A DNA stretch of 11,742 nucleotides from Akkermansiaceae bacterium UBA1506 (GTDB lineage Bacteria; Verrucomicrobiota; Verrucomicrobiia; Verrucomicrobiales; DEV007). This document shows, one piece after another, positions 1-6,535 of this stretch. How positions within the stretch are numbered: the first letter of the stretch is position 1; each line of letters starts with the position of its first letter. The stretch lies in the NCBI GenBank assembly GCA_002323995.1, contig DCQY01000133.1:1-11742 (forward strand). Reading direction: 5' to 3'. Both the position numbers and the translations under genes were made by a program. The notes under the pieces are model-generated. The model ran no database searches, was not told the DNA's origin, and saw only the letters and a list, made by a program, of their open reading frames with translations.

Positions 1-124
1 CGATAGCGCTTTGCTCATTCGCGGTTGATGTGATGTTAATATCATTTTCTTTAAGGGCTATCTCAATGCTGCTGGTGACGTCAGGGTTAGGATCGATGAC
101 GAGTATTGAGGTGCTGCGGGCCAT
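1..124 (-). CDS. Response regulator receiver domain, N-terminal part (partial)
   Basis: Reading leftward from an ATG at 124, 41 codons are open to the window edge. The start reads MARSTSILVIDPNPDV and continues with an alternating helix-like stretch (SSIEIALKENDINITS). This is the beta1-alpha1-beta2 pattern of a CheY-like receiver domain: a hydrophobic strand, an acidic cluster, then an amphipathic helix. The usual Asp-Asp(-Asp) acidic pocket appears as Asp-Pro-Asn, so metal binding and phosphorylation could be altered. The phospho-acceptor Asp and any output domain lie outside the window, so I cannot tell whether this is an NtrC-type sigma-54 activator, an OmpR type or a stand-alone receiver. 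It is divergent from glnB, and a double palindrome sits 10-43 bp upstream of its start, which suggests autoregulation or shared control. No clear Shine-Dalgarno sequence is visible. Confidence 0.55.
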   Translation of the reverse strand, partial: MARSTSILVIDPNPDVTSSIEIALKENDINITSTANEQSAI

Positions 125-133
125 AAAGTGGTA

Positions 134-167
134 AGTAATTTAACAATTACTGGTAATTTAATTACCA
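134..167. promoter_or_regulatory. Double palindrome, operator or enhancer-like site
   Basis: Two perfect inverted repeats lie side by side. The first has arms AGTAATT (134-140) and AATTACT (145-151) around TAAC. The second has arms TGGTAATT (151-158) and AATTACCA (160-167) around one T. Together they give four GTAATT/AATTAC half-sites, with palindrome centres about 16.5 bp apart. The block lies just upstream of the response-regulator start and at about -121 and -137 relative to the predicted glnB transcription start (about 280). That is a typical enhancer distance for a sigma-54 promoter. Binding by the neighbouring regulator is inference. Confidence 0.55.
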
Positions 168-253
168 TATAGTGTGGAACATCCAAGCCTAAGAAAACTT
201 GAGAAGTGTAACTAGCCCCACAGATCGGGGGTTTTAGGACAAAAAAAGAGACT

Positions 254-269
254 TGGCACGCTAGATGCT
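254..269 (+). promoter_or_regulatory. Sigma-54 (-24/-12) promoter for glnB
   Basis: The sequence TGGCACG-CTAG-ATGCT matches the RpoN consensus TGGCACR-N4-TTGCW with one mismatch (A for the first T of the -12 element). The invariant GG is at 255-256 and GC at 267-268, exactly 12 bp apart as required. The predicted transcription start is near 280, giving a leader of about 32 nt before the glnB ATG. Sigma-54 control of PII genes is well known in other bacteria, which supports the call. Confidence 0.75.
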
Positions 270-311
270 ATTTAGCGAAAAGAATCTGATAAAATAAAAT
301 TACATCAACCC

Positions 312-665
312 ATGAAAAAAATCGAAGCCATCATTAAGCCTTTCAAACTCGAAGAAGTCAAAGAAGCCCTCACCGAAGCCGGAGTGCACGGCATGACCGT
401 CAGCGAAGTAAAGGGCTTTGGCCGCCAGAAGGGACACACCGAAATTTACCGAGGATCGGAATATACCGTAGATTTTCTTCCGAAAGTGAAGCTCGAAATT
501 GTTGTAGAAGACGGCGACGCTGGTTCTGTCGTCGAAACCGTAGTGAAAGCCGCTTCTACCAATAAGATTGGTGACGGAAAAGTATTCGTCTCTACCGTCG
601 AAGATGCAGTGCGTATCCGAACTGGTGAGCGCGGAGACGACGCCATCGCCGTATCCGCTGAGTGA
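312..665 (+). CDS. glnB: Nitrogen regulatory protein P-II
   Basis: This is a small cytoplasmic trimeric signal protein that senses 2-oxoglutarate and ATP/ADP and, through its T-loop, controls targets such as glutamine synthetase adenylylation, NtrB or AmtB. The 117-residue product is close to the usual 112. It starts MKKIEAIIKPFKLEEVKEAL and carries the signature GFGRQKGHTEIYRG (35-48). The T-loop EYTVDFLPK holds Tyr51, the classical uridylylation residue. The nucleotide-binding B-loop (KIGDGKVFV) and C-loop (VRIRTGE) are intact, so a GlnD-type modification system is likely. The ATG at 312 gives the canonical N-terminus although no Shine-Dalgarno sequence precedes it. A sigma-54 promoter lies upstream and a strong terminator follows, so the gene is monocistronic. 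GlnB and GlnK cannot be told apart from sequence alone. No amtB or glnA is adjacent within the window. Confidence 0.96.
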   Translation: MKKIEAIIKPFKLEEVKEALTEAGVHGMTVSEVKGFGRQKGHTEIYRGSEYTVDFLPKVKLEIVVEDGDAGSVVETVVKAASTNKIGDGKVFVSTVEDAVRIRTGERGDDAIAVSAE

Positions 666-689
666 TCCCACCCAAGCAGCAAGTCAATG

Positions 690-725
690 ACCCGGCCTCG
701 CTCTGCGTTGCCGGGTTTTTTGTTT
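690..725 (+). terminator. Rho-independent terminator of glnB
   Basis: A 7-bp GC-rich stem is formed by ACCCGGC (690-696) and GCCGGGT (710-716) around a 13-nt loop. It is followed directly by a run of T (716-721) and then GTTT. It begins 24 nt after the glnB stop. Confidence 0.9.
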
Positions 726-753
726 CCTGAGTTACTTCTGCAGAATCAGGAAA
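723..753. repeat. Inverted repeat across the convergent glnB/serS ends
   Basis: TTTCCTGA (723-730) and TCAGGAAA (746-753) form a perfect 8-bp stem around a 15-nt loop. The loop itself contains the palindrome TTCTGCAGAA (736-745). The right arm includes the serS stop codon (746-748). On the minus strand the stem is followed by CAAAAAAC rather than a T-run, so it is not a classical intrinsic terminator. It may act as a 3'-end stabilising hairpin of the serS mRNA. Confidence 0.5.
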
Positions 754-2017
754 TATGATCAGAGCCGATATATGGCCGGAGAGCCTCCGGCACGAGGATG
801 CTTCCGTCGACCTGCTGGTAAGTTTCGATTAAGGCGACGTAAAGTCGTGGAAGTGCGGTTCCTGAACCGTTAAGGGTATGGCAGAAGCGATTCTTGCCCT
901 CCGAATCCTTAAAGCGAAGGCGCATGCGACGTGCCTGATAGTCGACAAAATTGGAGCAACTCGATACTTCAAGGTAACCACCATGCCCGGGGGCCCAGAC
1001 CTCGATATCATAGGTTTTAGCAGAGCTGAATCCCAAATCGCCCGTGCATAACTCGATGGTGCGATAGTGAAGGCCGAGCTTCTGAAGAACTGTTTCCGCT
1101 TCTTTCGTCAAAGTCTCGAGCATCTCGAAAGACTCATCAGGGTGAGCAATGTTGACCAACTCCACTTTGTCAAACTGGTGCATCCGGATCATGCCCCGAC
1201 TTTCCCGCCCAGCCGAACCGGCTTCACGCCGAAAGCACGGTGTGTGTGCGGTCAACTTAATTGGGAGCCGATCCTGTTTTAGGATTTCTTCGCGGTAAAG
1301 GTTGGTGACGGGAACTTCAGCCGTCGGTGCGAGGAAGAAGGCGTTGTCCTCGAGGCCATACATGTCGAATTCGAACTTTGGTAGTTGCCCGGTGCCGAAC
1401 ATGGCATCCCGATTGATGATACAGGGGGGGGCGACCTCTGTGTAACCATGTTCCTTGGTCTGCAGATCGAGCAAAAATTGAATCAAGGCGCGCTGCAGTT
1501 TGGCTCCGGCCCCGGTAAAGGTGATAAATCCGCTACTGCTGATCTTGGTGGCTAACTCGAAGCTAAAAAGATTTAGATCTTCACCTAGTTGCACATGGTC
1601 TTTGGGTTCGAAGTCAAAAGTAGGTTTCTCTCCCCAAGTCCGAACCTCGGGATTGGCGCTTTCATCTTCGCCGACGGGGCAAGCTTCGTGAGGTAGATTG
1701 GGTATCTGTAGGAGCAATTCTGTCTGGCGCTCTTCGGCGGCATCGGCCTCTTCACCAATTGTCTTGATCCGTTCGCTGATCGCTCGCACCTTTGCCTCAA
1801 TATCGGAGCTATCCTTCCCTTCGCGCTTTAGTATTCCGATCTCTTTTGAGATGCGGTTTCGGTCTCCCTGGAGTTGCTGCTTTTCGGTTTCTCCTGAGCG
1901 ACGCTTCTCGTCGCATTCGAGAATTTCATCAATCAGTGACCAGGGGTCGCCTCCGCGAGCTTTGATGCGGGCTTTTACGGAATCTGAGTCCTCTCGAAGC
2001 GTTCTGATATCTAGCAT
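746..2017 (-). CDS. serS: Seryl-tRNA synthetase
   Basis: This class II aminoacyl-tRNA synthetase charges tRNA-Ser (and selenocysteine tRNA where present) in the cytoplasm. The 423-residue product has the usual family length. Residues 1-110 form the N-terminal arm, with a charged coiled-coil around 30-105 that contacts the long variable arm of tRNA-Ser. The catalytic domain follows, with the serine-binding TAE motif (232-234) and motif 2 around CFRREAGSAGRESRG (261-275). The EVSSCSNFVDYQARR region is at 350-364 and motif 3 is NGSGTALPRLYVALIETYQ (383-401), with its conserved Arg at 391. The ATG at 2017 gives the standard MLDIRTLRED start; no clear Shine-Dalgarno sequence is seen. It converges on glnB and lies 77 bp downstream of the UbiA-like gene, with which it may be cotranscribed. 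Confidence 0.97.
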   Translation of the reverse strand: MLDIRTLREDSDSVKARIKARGGDPWSLIDEILECDEKRRSGETEKQQLQGDRNRISKEIGILKREGKDSSDIEAKVRAISERIKTIGEEADAAEERQTELLLQIPNLPHEACPVGEDESANPEVRTWGEKPTFDFEPKDHVQLGEDLNLFSFELATKISSSGFITFTGAGAKLQRALIQFLLDLQTKEHGYTEVAPPCIINRDAMFGTGQLPKFEFDMYGLEDNAFFLAPTAEVPVTNLYREEILKQDRLPIKLTAHTPCFRREAGSAGRESRGMIRMHQFDKVELVNIAHPDESFEMLETLTKEAETVLQKLGLHYRTIELCTGDLGFSSAKTYDIEVWAPGHGGYLEVSSCSNFVDYQARRMRLRFKDSEGKNRFCHTLNGSGTALPRLYVALIETYQQVDGSILVPEALRPYIGSDHIS

Positions 2018-2094
2018 GACGGTGGAGTGTAACTCAGGCTATGAAGCCGTCAACGGGTCAAGCGTTGCGCGGTTGGGACTGAGCTAGTGGCAAT

Positions 2095-2955
2095 TTAGAA
2101 GAGATATTCCATCATGAGAATCAGCGGGATTGGGATGAGGAGGATGCTATCAGCTACCGCTTGAGTCACCTGACTGGGTTTATCGCGGTCGATACTGCGC
2201 GAAAAGCAGAAAAGAGCCATGCTGGCTATGATCATAGAGCTTCCGAGAATATAAGTTCCGTCTTTTAGTAAAAGGGCGCAGCCGCAGATGCCTCCAATCC
2301 ACCCAGAGGTCGTGGGAGGTCTAGCCTGCGGTTGTCTAGCGTAGTAGGCTTTCATATCGTGGCGCCGATCGAAGTCAGCTTCTCCGTATGAAATCACAAG
2401 ACAGTTAAACAGCGCGATACTGGCTAACCCAAGGGCAATGACACTGTTGAGCCAACTCAAAGAAAGAGTTCCTGAGGTCAACATGACGCCGGCCGCAAAG
2501 CAAATCGCAACGGTTAGTTCTTTGCTCGGAAGTTTTCGGGTCGAGGTGTTCGATCTGACACGAAATGCTAAGAAGTAGGTTGTCGTAACTATGGCCAAAA
2601 GAACGCCACTTAACACGTAGAGGGCGTCTCGCACGAGATAGAGTTGAAGAAGTGCCAGCGCTGCTGAAAAAGCCAAAAGGGTCCAGAGAAGCCAGCGAAA
2701 CCGGATTGCAAATCGGTGACGATCTGTGATTACGGTTGCCTTGCGAAGCCGATAAGAGTCGAGGATCCGATCTATCAAATAGACTGCCCAGACCCCGAAG
2801 AAGAGAAGCAGTAACTTAGGGAGTGCCGTTTCAACATCGCTTCTTGAATCCAAGGCCACGGCTAACGCCCAGGATAAGGTCACGAAAGGAACGTCAAGAC
2901 AGAGGAGCGAGGGGAAAAAGAAGGCAATCTGGATCCAACGTAGATTCACAACCAT
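2095..2955 (-). CDS. UbiA-superfamily-like integral membrane protein
   Basis: This 286-residue very hydrophobic protein has about seven to nine membrane segments (roughly 10-35, 46-62, 88-107, 110-130, 147-165, 169-190, 218-250 and 268-286). Two polar, acidic patches at membrane edges resemble a reduced version of the two Asp-rich motifs of UbiA prenyltransferases. The first is YLIDRILDSYRL (59-70, Asp62 and Asp66). The second is YGEADFDRRHD (190-200, Asp194, Asp196 and Asp200). A KLPSKEL segment (141-147) also fits that fold. The classical first motif NDxxDxxxD is incomplete, so prenyltransferase activity is uncertain and the substrate is unknown. The ATG at 2955 leaves a 106-bp divergent spacer to manC. 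An overlapping ATG at 2959 is in another frame. It is probably an uncharacterised UbiA relative, but no pathway neighbour confirms this. Confidence 0.65.
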   Translation of the reverse strand: MVVNLRWIQIAFFFPSLLCLDVPFVTLSWALAVALDSRSDVETALPKLLLLFFGVWAVYLIDRILDSYRLRKATVITDRHRFAIRFRWLLWTLLAFSAALALLQLYLVRDALYVLSGVLLAIVTTTYFLAFRVRSNTSTRKLPSKELTVAICFAAGVMLTSGTLSLSWLNSVIALGLASIALFNCLVISYGEADFDRRHDMKAYYARQPQARPPTTSGWIGGICGCALLLKDGTYILGSSMIIASMALFCFSRSIDRDKPSQVTQAVADSILLIPIPLILMMEYLF

Positions 2956-3061
2956 TCATAAAGCGCCGCAGTCGTTGCTCTGCAAGAGAATGCGGTCATA
3001 TTCTTTTGCAATCCAGACAAGTGACGGTAGTGATTGCTTCTGTTATCGATTGCCCTCCTTC

Positions 3062-4138
3062 ATGAGTGAAATCTCTAATCTCTACGCTCTCATTTTAGCC
3101 GGCGGTAGTGGGACGCGTTTTTGGCCGCTGAGCCGAAACGTGAGGCCGAAGCAGCTACTTAACCTTTTCGATGAAGAAACTTTGATCGAAAAGGCCGTGA
3201 ATCGGTTGGAAGGATTGGTAGATCCGGAGCGAATTCTTGTCCTGACTAACGAGGCACAGGTTGACGGTATTCAGAAGGTTTTGCCCACAATTCCAGCTGA
3301 GAACGTGGTGGCTGAGCCAGCTCGCCGAGATACGGCCCCAGCCATTGCGCTTGCTGCTGGGTGGATTGCGGCTAGAGATCCCGAAGCAACCATGATCGCT
3401 TTGCCAGCTGACCAACTCGTGATAAATGACGAAGAATTTCGGGCTGTTCTTCAGTCAGCGGCGGAAGCGGCTGAGTTGAAAGACGCGATCGTTACCCTTG
3501 GGATTCGGCCCGACTGGGCCTGTCCAAGTTACGGTTACATCGAGCGGGGCGCGAAATTGGATTCGGTAGATACCTCTCATGATGTCCACGAGGTAAATTG
3601 TTTCAAAGAGAAGCCTACCGTTCAATTGGCTGAGGAGTATTTGAAGAGCGGAAACTTCTCATGGAATGCAGGGATCTTCATCTGGACGATTCGGACTTTG
3701 TTACGAGAGCTTTCGCAGCATTGCCCTCAACTTGCCGAGTTTATCGAGACGTTGCAGTGTGCCAGAGATTTCAAAAAGATCGTAGCCGACTCGTTTCCAG
3801 AACTAGAGAGAGTGTCGATCGACTACGCCCTTATGGAGAATGCAAAGACTATTCTTAACATCGAAGCAGATGTTGGCTGGGATGATGTCGGCGGTTGGCC
3901 GTCAGTAGCAAAATATCTCAATGAAGATGAATCAGGTAACACGAATCGAGGCAAGCTTGTAAGTGTTGACTCTAACAATAATATTGTCTTCTCGGCGGTG
4001 GATGAAATGACCATCGCATTAATGGGCGTCAACGATTTGATTGTAGTGAATACCGCGGATGCGATTCTTGTGGCCGATCGAAATGATGCCGACCAAATCA
4101 AAAAACTGGTGGAGGAACTTCCACCAGAGTTGACCTAA
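3062..4138 (+). CDS. manC: Mannose-1-phosphate guanylyltransferase
   Basis: This enzyme makes GDP-mannose from mannose-1-phosphate and GTP, supplying mannosyl and fucosyl units for envelope polysaccharides and glycans. From the ATG at 3062 the product is 358 residues, the length of the single-domain form without the fused phosphomannose isomerase. Visible motifs are the nucleotidyltransferase signature LAGGSGTRFWPLSR (12-25), RPKQLL (28-33), the metal-site region LPADQ (114-118), SYGYIERG (156-163), FKEKPT (181-186), SWNAGIFIW (200-208), IDYALME (253-259) and GWDDVGGW (272-279). The usual PADH is PADQ here. An in-frame upstream TTG at 2975 adds a tail unlike the family, so 3062 is preferred despite the lack of a Shine-Dalgarno sequence. 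It is the first gene of a tight plus-strand run, with ruvX 12 nt downstream. No other polysaccharide genes are in view. Confidence 0.93.
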   Translation: MSEISNLYALILAGGSGTRFWPLSRNVRPKQLLNLFDEETLIEKAVNRLEGLVDPERILVLTNEAQVDGIQKVLPTIPAENVVAEPARRDTAPAIALAAGWIAARDPEATMIALPADQLVINDEEFRAVLQSAAEAAELKDAIVTLGIRPDWACPSYGYIERGAKLDSVDTSHDVHEVNCFKEKPTVQLAEEYLKSGNFSWNAGIFIWTIRTLLRELSQHCPQLAEFIETLQCARDFKKIVADSFPELERVSIDYALMENAKTILNIEADVGWDDVGGWPSVAKYLNEDESGNTNRGKLVSVDSNNNIVFSAVDEMTIALMGVNDLIVVNTADAILVADRNDADQIKKLVEELPPELT

Positions 4139-4150
4139 CAAAAATACTAA

Positions 4151-4600
4151 GTGTCTAAGTGGGTCAAAGCGATTGGGATTGATTTCGGGAGAGCTCGTAT
4201 AGGGATCTCGGTGAGCGATGATATCGGGATGTTGGCTCATCCTCTGGAAACAGTTCCGGCTGCTGACCTTAATAGTGCTGTGGAACGCATCATGGAGGTC
4301 GTAAACGACCGCAGCGTTCGCGACGTGGTGGTTGGTCTACCACTTCGGGTCAGCGGCGAAGAGGGGACTGCGGTTGAAGGAGTGAGGGATTTTATTAGGG
4401 AGTTGAAGAGAGGTCTTCCCGCTTCGGTGGTGTTCCATGAAGTTGATGAGCGCTACACCACGCAAATGGCGATGGAGAAACTTCATCAGGTCGGCCGAAC
4501 AGCAAAAGACTCGAAGGGGATCATTGATCAAGCTGCCGCGGTCGAGATTCTGCAGCGGTGGCTCGATTTGAGAGAGCAAGCCCCTTCGCCCGATGATTAG
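4151..4600 (+). CDS. ruvX: Holliday-junction resolvase-like RuvX/YqgF protein
   Basis: This is an RNase H-fold nuclease-like protein of the YqgF family. Family members are implicated in pre-16S rRNA 5'-end processing and in Holliday-junction cleavage, and which role applies here is not visible. The 149-residue product shows AIGIDFGRARIGISVSD (7-23, catalytic Asp11), VVGLPL (60-65), DERYTT (99-104, typically DERLTT; Asp99 and Glu100) and the C-terminal IIDQAAAVEILQRW (124-137, Asp126). The start is GTG at 4151, because no in-frame ATG lies upstream of the conserved IDFG motif. Spacing to manC is 12 nt, indicating cotranscription. A short C-terminal acidic tail follows the domain. Confidence 0.93.
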   Translation: MSKWVKAIGIDFGRARIGISVSDDIGMLAHPLETVPAADLNSAVERIMEVVNDRSVRDVVVGLPLRVSGEEGTAVEGVRDFIRELKRGLPASVVFHEVDERYTTQMAMEKLHQVGRTAKDSKGIIDQAAAVEILQRWLDLREQAPSPDD

Positions 4601-4682
4601 TCGGGGCCAGTCAATTTAGCGTGTGCAATGATTTGAATAGAATCAGAGTAGGCGCCTTTAACAGCAAAGAAGAAAACTTGTG

Positions 4683-5555
4683 ATGCAAAGCGACGGAACT
4701 GAAAAAGTCGGAGTCATTGGTCTTGGTATTATCGGAAACCAAGTAGCCGCTAAATTGAGGGAGACAGGGAGGCATGTTTATGTCTGGAATCGAACGCCGA
4801 AGTCGGAACCTAATTTCGTGAGTTCGCCCATGGAGATAGCCAAACTCTCTGAGGTAATTCACCTCTTTGTGAGTGATGGAGGGGCTCTTCTTGAGGTGGT
4901 CACCTCCATGAAGAATGAACTGTGTCAACGACATACAGTTGTTTCCAACTGCACTGCAGATCCGGAATCTGTGATTAGGGCTTATCAGATTGTGAAAGAG
5001 ACGGGAGCATCGTTTCTTGATGCCCCTTTTACCGGAAGTAAAGTGGCGGCAGGCGACGGGGCCTTAGTGTATTATATAGGTGGTGATCTTGCTGTCCTCG
5101 AAAAGGCCACACCAGTTTTAGAAGCTTCCTCAAAAGAGATTTTGTTCCTAGGCAAGGTGGGCGAGGCGACCATTTTAAAGATCGCCACTAACATGATTAC
5201 GGCGGCAACGGTCGAAGTATTGTCAGAGGCCTATGGCTTGATTACTGCCGCCGGGATTGGGGCGGACAGGCTTGAACAAGCGATCAAGCACAATGCATGC
5301 AGGTCCGCTGTAACAGGGATGAAGCTGCCTGCAATTATTGAGCAAGACTATGAGCCACACTTTACACTTAAGAATATGTTTAAGGACGCTAAATATGCAC
5401 TTGGCCTTGGAAAGAGCCTTGGAGTTGAAATGCCCGCCTTATCGACGACGGCGAATATCATGTTTCGATCCATGAAGAAAGAACTCGGGGAAAAAGACTT
5501 CTCGGTGATCGCTGCGCGTTTCCAAGAATCTGAAAAGGACAAGGCTACGCAATGA
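4683..5555 (+). CDS. NAD(P)-dependent beta-hydroxyacid dehydrogenase family reductase
   Basis: This 290-residue protein belongs to the 3-hydroxyisobutyrate dehydrogenase / 6-phosphogluconate-like superfamily. The N-terminal Rossmann domain has VGVIGLGIIGNQ (9-20) and WNRTP (35-39). The Arg after Asn resembles NADPH-preferring members such as glyoxylate/succinic-semialdehyde reductases. The substrate loop DAPFTGSK (113-120) has the GSK variant seen in that subgroup. The catalytic Lys is in ILKIATNM (Lys166, with Asn170), and NMFKDAKYAL (231-240) is the C-terminal conserved patch. Substrate is inferred only: glyoxylate, succinic semialdehyde or a tartronate/3-hydroxyisobutyrate-type acid. ATG 4683 is chosen; a GTG immediately upstream (4680) would add one residue. 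It overlaps ygfZ by 4 nt (ATGA), a sign of translational coupling, and lies 82 nt after ruvX. Confidence 0.88.
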   Translation: MQSDGTEKVGVIGLGIIGNQVAAKLRETGRHVYVWNRTPKSEPNFVSSPMEIAKLSEVIHLFVSDGGALLEVVTSMKNELCQRHTVVSNCTADPESVIRAYQIVKETGASFLDAPFTGSKVAAGDGALVYYIGGDLAVLEKATPVLEASSKEILFLGKVGEATILKIATNMITAATVEVLSEAYGLITAAGIGADRLEQAIKHNACRSAVTGMKLPAIIEQDYEPHFTLKNMFKDAKYALGLGKSLGVEMPALSTTANIMFRSMKKELGEKDFSVIAARFQESEKDKATQ

Positions 5556-6388
5556 AGGAAGTGATTGAATCACTGAATGGGCGCTGGGCTTCGATAGAGG
5601 ATCGGGCGGTCTTTCGCATCACAGGACCGGACCGGGTGCGTTATCTGAACGGGCAAGTTACGAATGATGTTTCGAAAGATCTCACCCAGCAGGCAGTCGC
5701 AGCTTGTCTTTGTACTATTAAGGGTAAAGTAGAATCACTCGTTTGGATCAGTGCGACTGAGGATGAATTGATCTTGGATGGGGAGCTTTCCCAGCGGGAA
5801 GATCTTTTACTCCGTCTCGACCGCTACTTAATAGCTGATGATTGCGAGATTATAGATGAAACAGGGCGCTTGAAACTGGTTCACCATTTTGATGAGGGCC
5901 AGTCGGGTGTGAGTTCGTGGCGCATGGGGCTCAAAGGGAAAGATCTCTGGCTGCCATCGGAAGAAATGCCATCCGCCTTTAAGTCCGCATCACGTATCAG
6001 CACTGCCGAGTACCGTTTGGCTTCCGTTATTGCAAAAGTACCCCGACTTGGACACGAGATCGACGGAAATCGTTTCCCGGCAGAGCTGGGGCTGGACCGA
6101 TGGGCTGTCGATTTCCACAAGGGCTGTTATTTGGGACAAGAAATCGTTTCCCGAATAGAAAGTGTTGGCAGGGTGAAAAAAAGTTTAAGGCTGCTGAAAT
6201 CAGAAAAACCCGTCAAACCGGGGGGAAATATTAAAAACTCCCTCGGAGAAGATGGCAAAATTACCGGCCCTTTCGAGCTATTTGAGCCGGGTTCATGGGT
6301 CGGACTGGGGCTTTTTAAGCGCAACCTAAATCAATGTAACCCCAGTGATTATCAGGCATTAGCATTCGAAATAGCCAAAGAACCCTAG
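5552..6388 (+). CDS. ygfZ: Folate-binding YgfZ/GcvT-family protein
   Basis: YgfZ proteins are tetrahydrofolate-binding relatives of the glycine-cleavage T protein. They support assembly or repair of certain Fe-S enzymes, including the tRNA methylthiolase MiaB. The 278-residue product has the N-terminal GcvT-like segment FRITGPDRVRYLNGQVTND (21-39) and the diagnostic FPAELGLD (175-182). The YgfZ signature HKGCYLGQE (189-197) contains the conserved Cys192 and is followed by IVSRIESVGRVKK (198-210). There is no glycine-cleavage operon around it, and the KGCYxGQE motif separates it from true GcvT. The start ATG overlaps the stop of the upstream reductase. No convincing terminator follows the stop at 6386-6388; the next gene is separated by 211 bp and has its own promoter. 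Confidence 0.92.
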   Translation: MKEVIESLNGRWASIEDRAVFRITGPDRVRYLNGQVTNDVSKDLTQQAVAACLCTIKGKVESLVWISATEDELILDGELSQREDLLLRLDRYLIADDCEIIDETGRLKLVHHFDEGQSGVSSWRMGLKGKDLWLPSEEMPSAFKSASRISTAEYRLASVIAKVPRLGHEIDGNRFPAELGLDRWAVDFHKGCYLGQEIVSRIESVGRVKKSLRLLKSEKPVKPGGNIKNSLGEDGKITGPFELFEPGSWVGLGLFKRNLNQCNPSDYQALAFEIAKEP

Positions 6389-6449
6389 ATTAAAGAACGA
6401 TTAAGCAAATGCTTTCTTAGGAAAAGTTCACAAATTTTTTGTTGCGTGA

Positions 6450-6502
6450 CTGCTACTCTTAAATGAAGTTGGCGGAAGCTTGTCCTTTGATATACGTAGC
6501 AG
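6450..6502. repeat. Spaced inverted repeat upstream of the sigma-54 promoter
   Basis: CTGCTAC (6450-6456) and GTAGCAG (6496-6502) are perfect 7-bp inverted copies separated by 39 bp. The right arm ends 8 bp before the -24 element of the promoter at 6511. It may be a pair of regulator half-sites or a coincidence. It is unrelated in sequence to the palindromes upstream of glnB. Confidence 0.3.
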
Positions 6503-6510
6503 CGTAAAGT

Positions 6511-6526
6511 TGGCACGAATATTGCA
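6511..6526 (+). promoter_or_regulatory. Sigma-54 (-24/-12) promoter, full consensus match
   Basis: TGGCACG-AATA-TTGCA matches the RpoN consensus TGGCACR-N4-TTGCW at every specified position. GG is at 6512-6513 and GC at 6524-6525, 12 bp apart. The predicted transcription start is about 6537, giving a leader of about 63 nt before the outer-membrane protein ATG at 6600. Transcription would need an AAA+ enhancer-binding activator. Confidence 0.85.
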
Positions 6527-6535
6527 GATAAGCGG

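Noticed and set aside
216..235. CCCC-acagatc-GGGG followed by GTTTT as a terminator
   Set aside because: The stem is only 4 bp and the T-run is short. It lies between the palindromes and the glnB promoter, where no plus-strand transcript is expected to end.
300..671. Long minus-strand open frame opposite glnB, and similar frames opposite serS, priA and comM
   Set aside because: These are antisense shadows of clearly conserved genes, with no family resemblance of their own.
2975..3061. N-terminal extension of manC from an upstream TTG
   Set aside because: The added 29 residues are Cys- and Ser-rich and unlike any ManC. The family N-terminus starts just before LYALILAGGSGTR, which fits ATG 3062.
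4589..4605. CCCGA/TCGGG hairpin across the ruvX stop as a terminator
   Set aside because: The stem is 5 bp with the stop in the loop, and no T-run follows. Downstream genes are probably cotranscribed.
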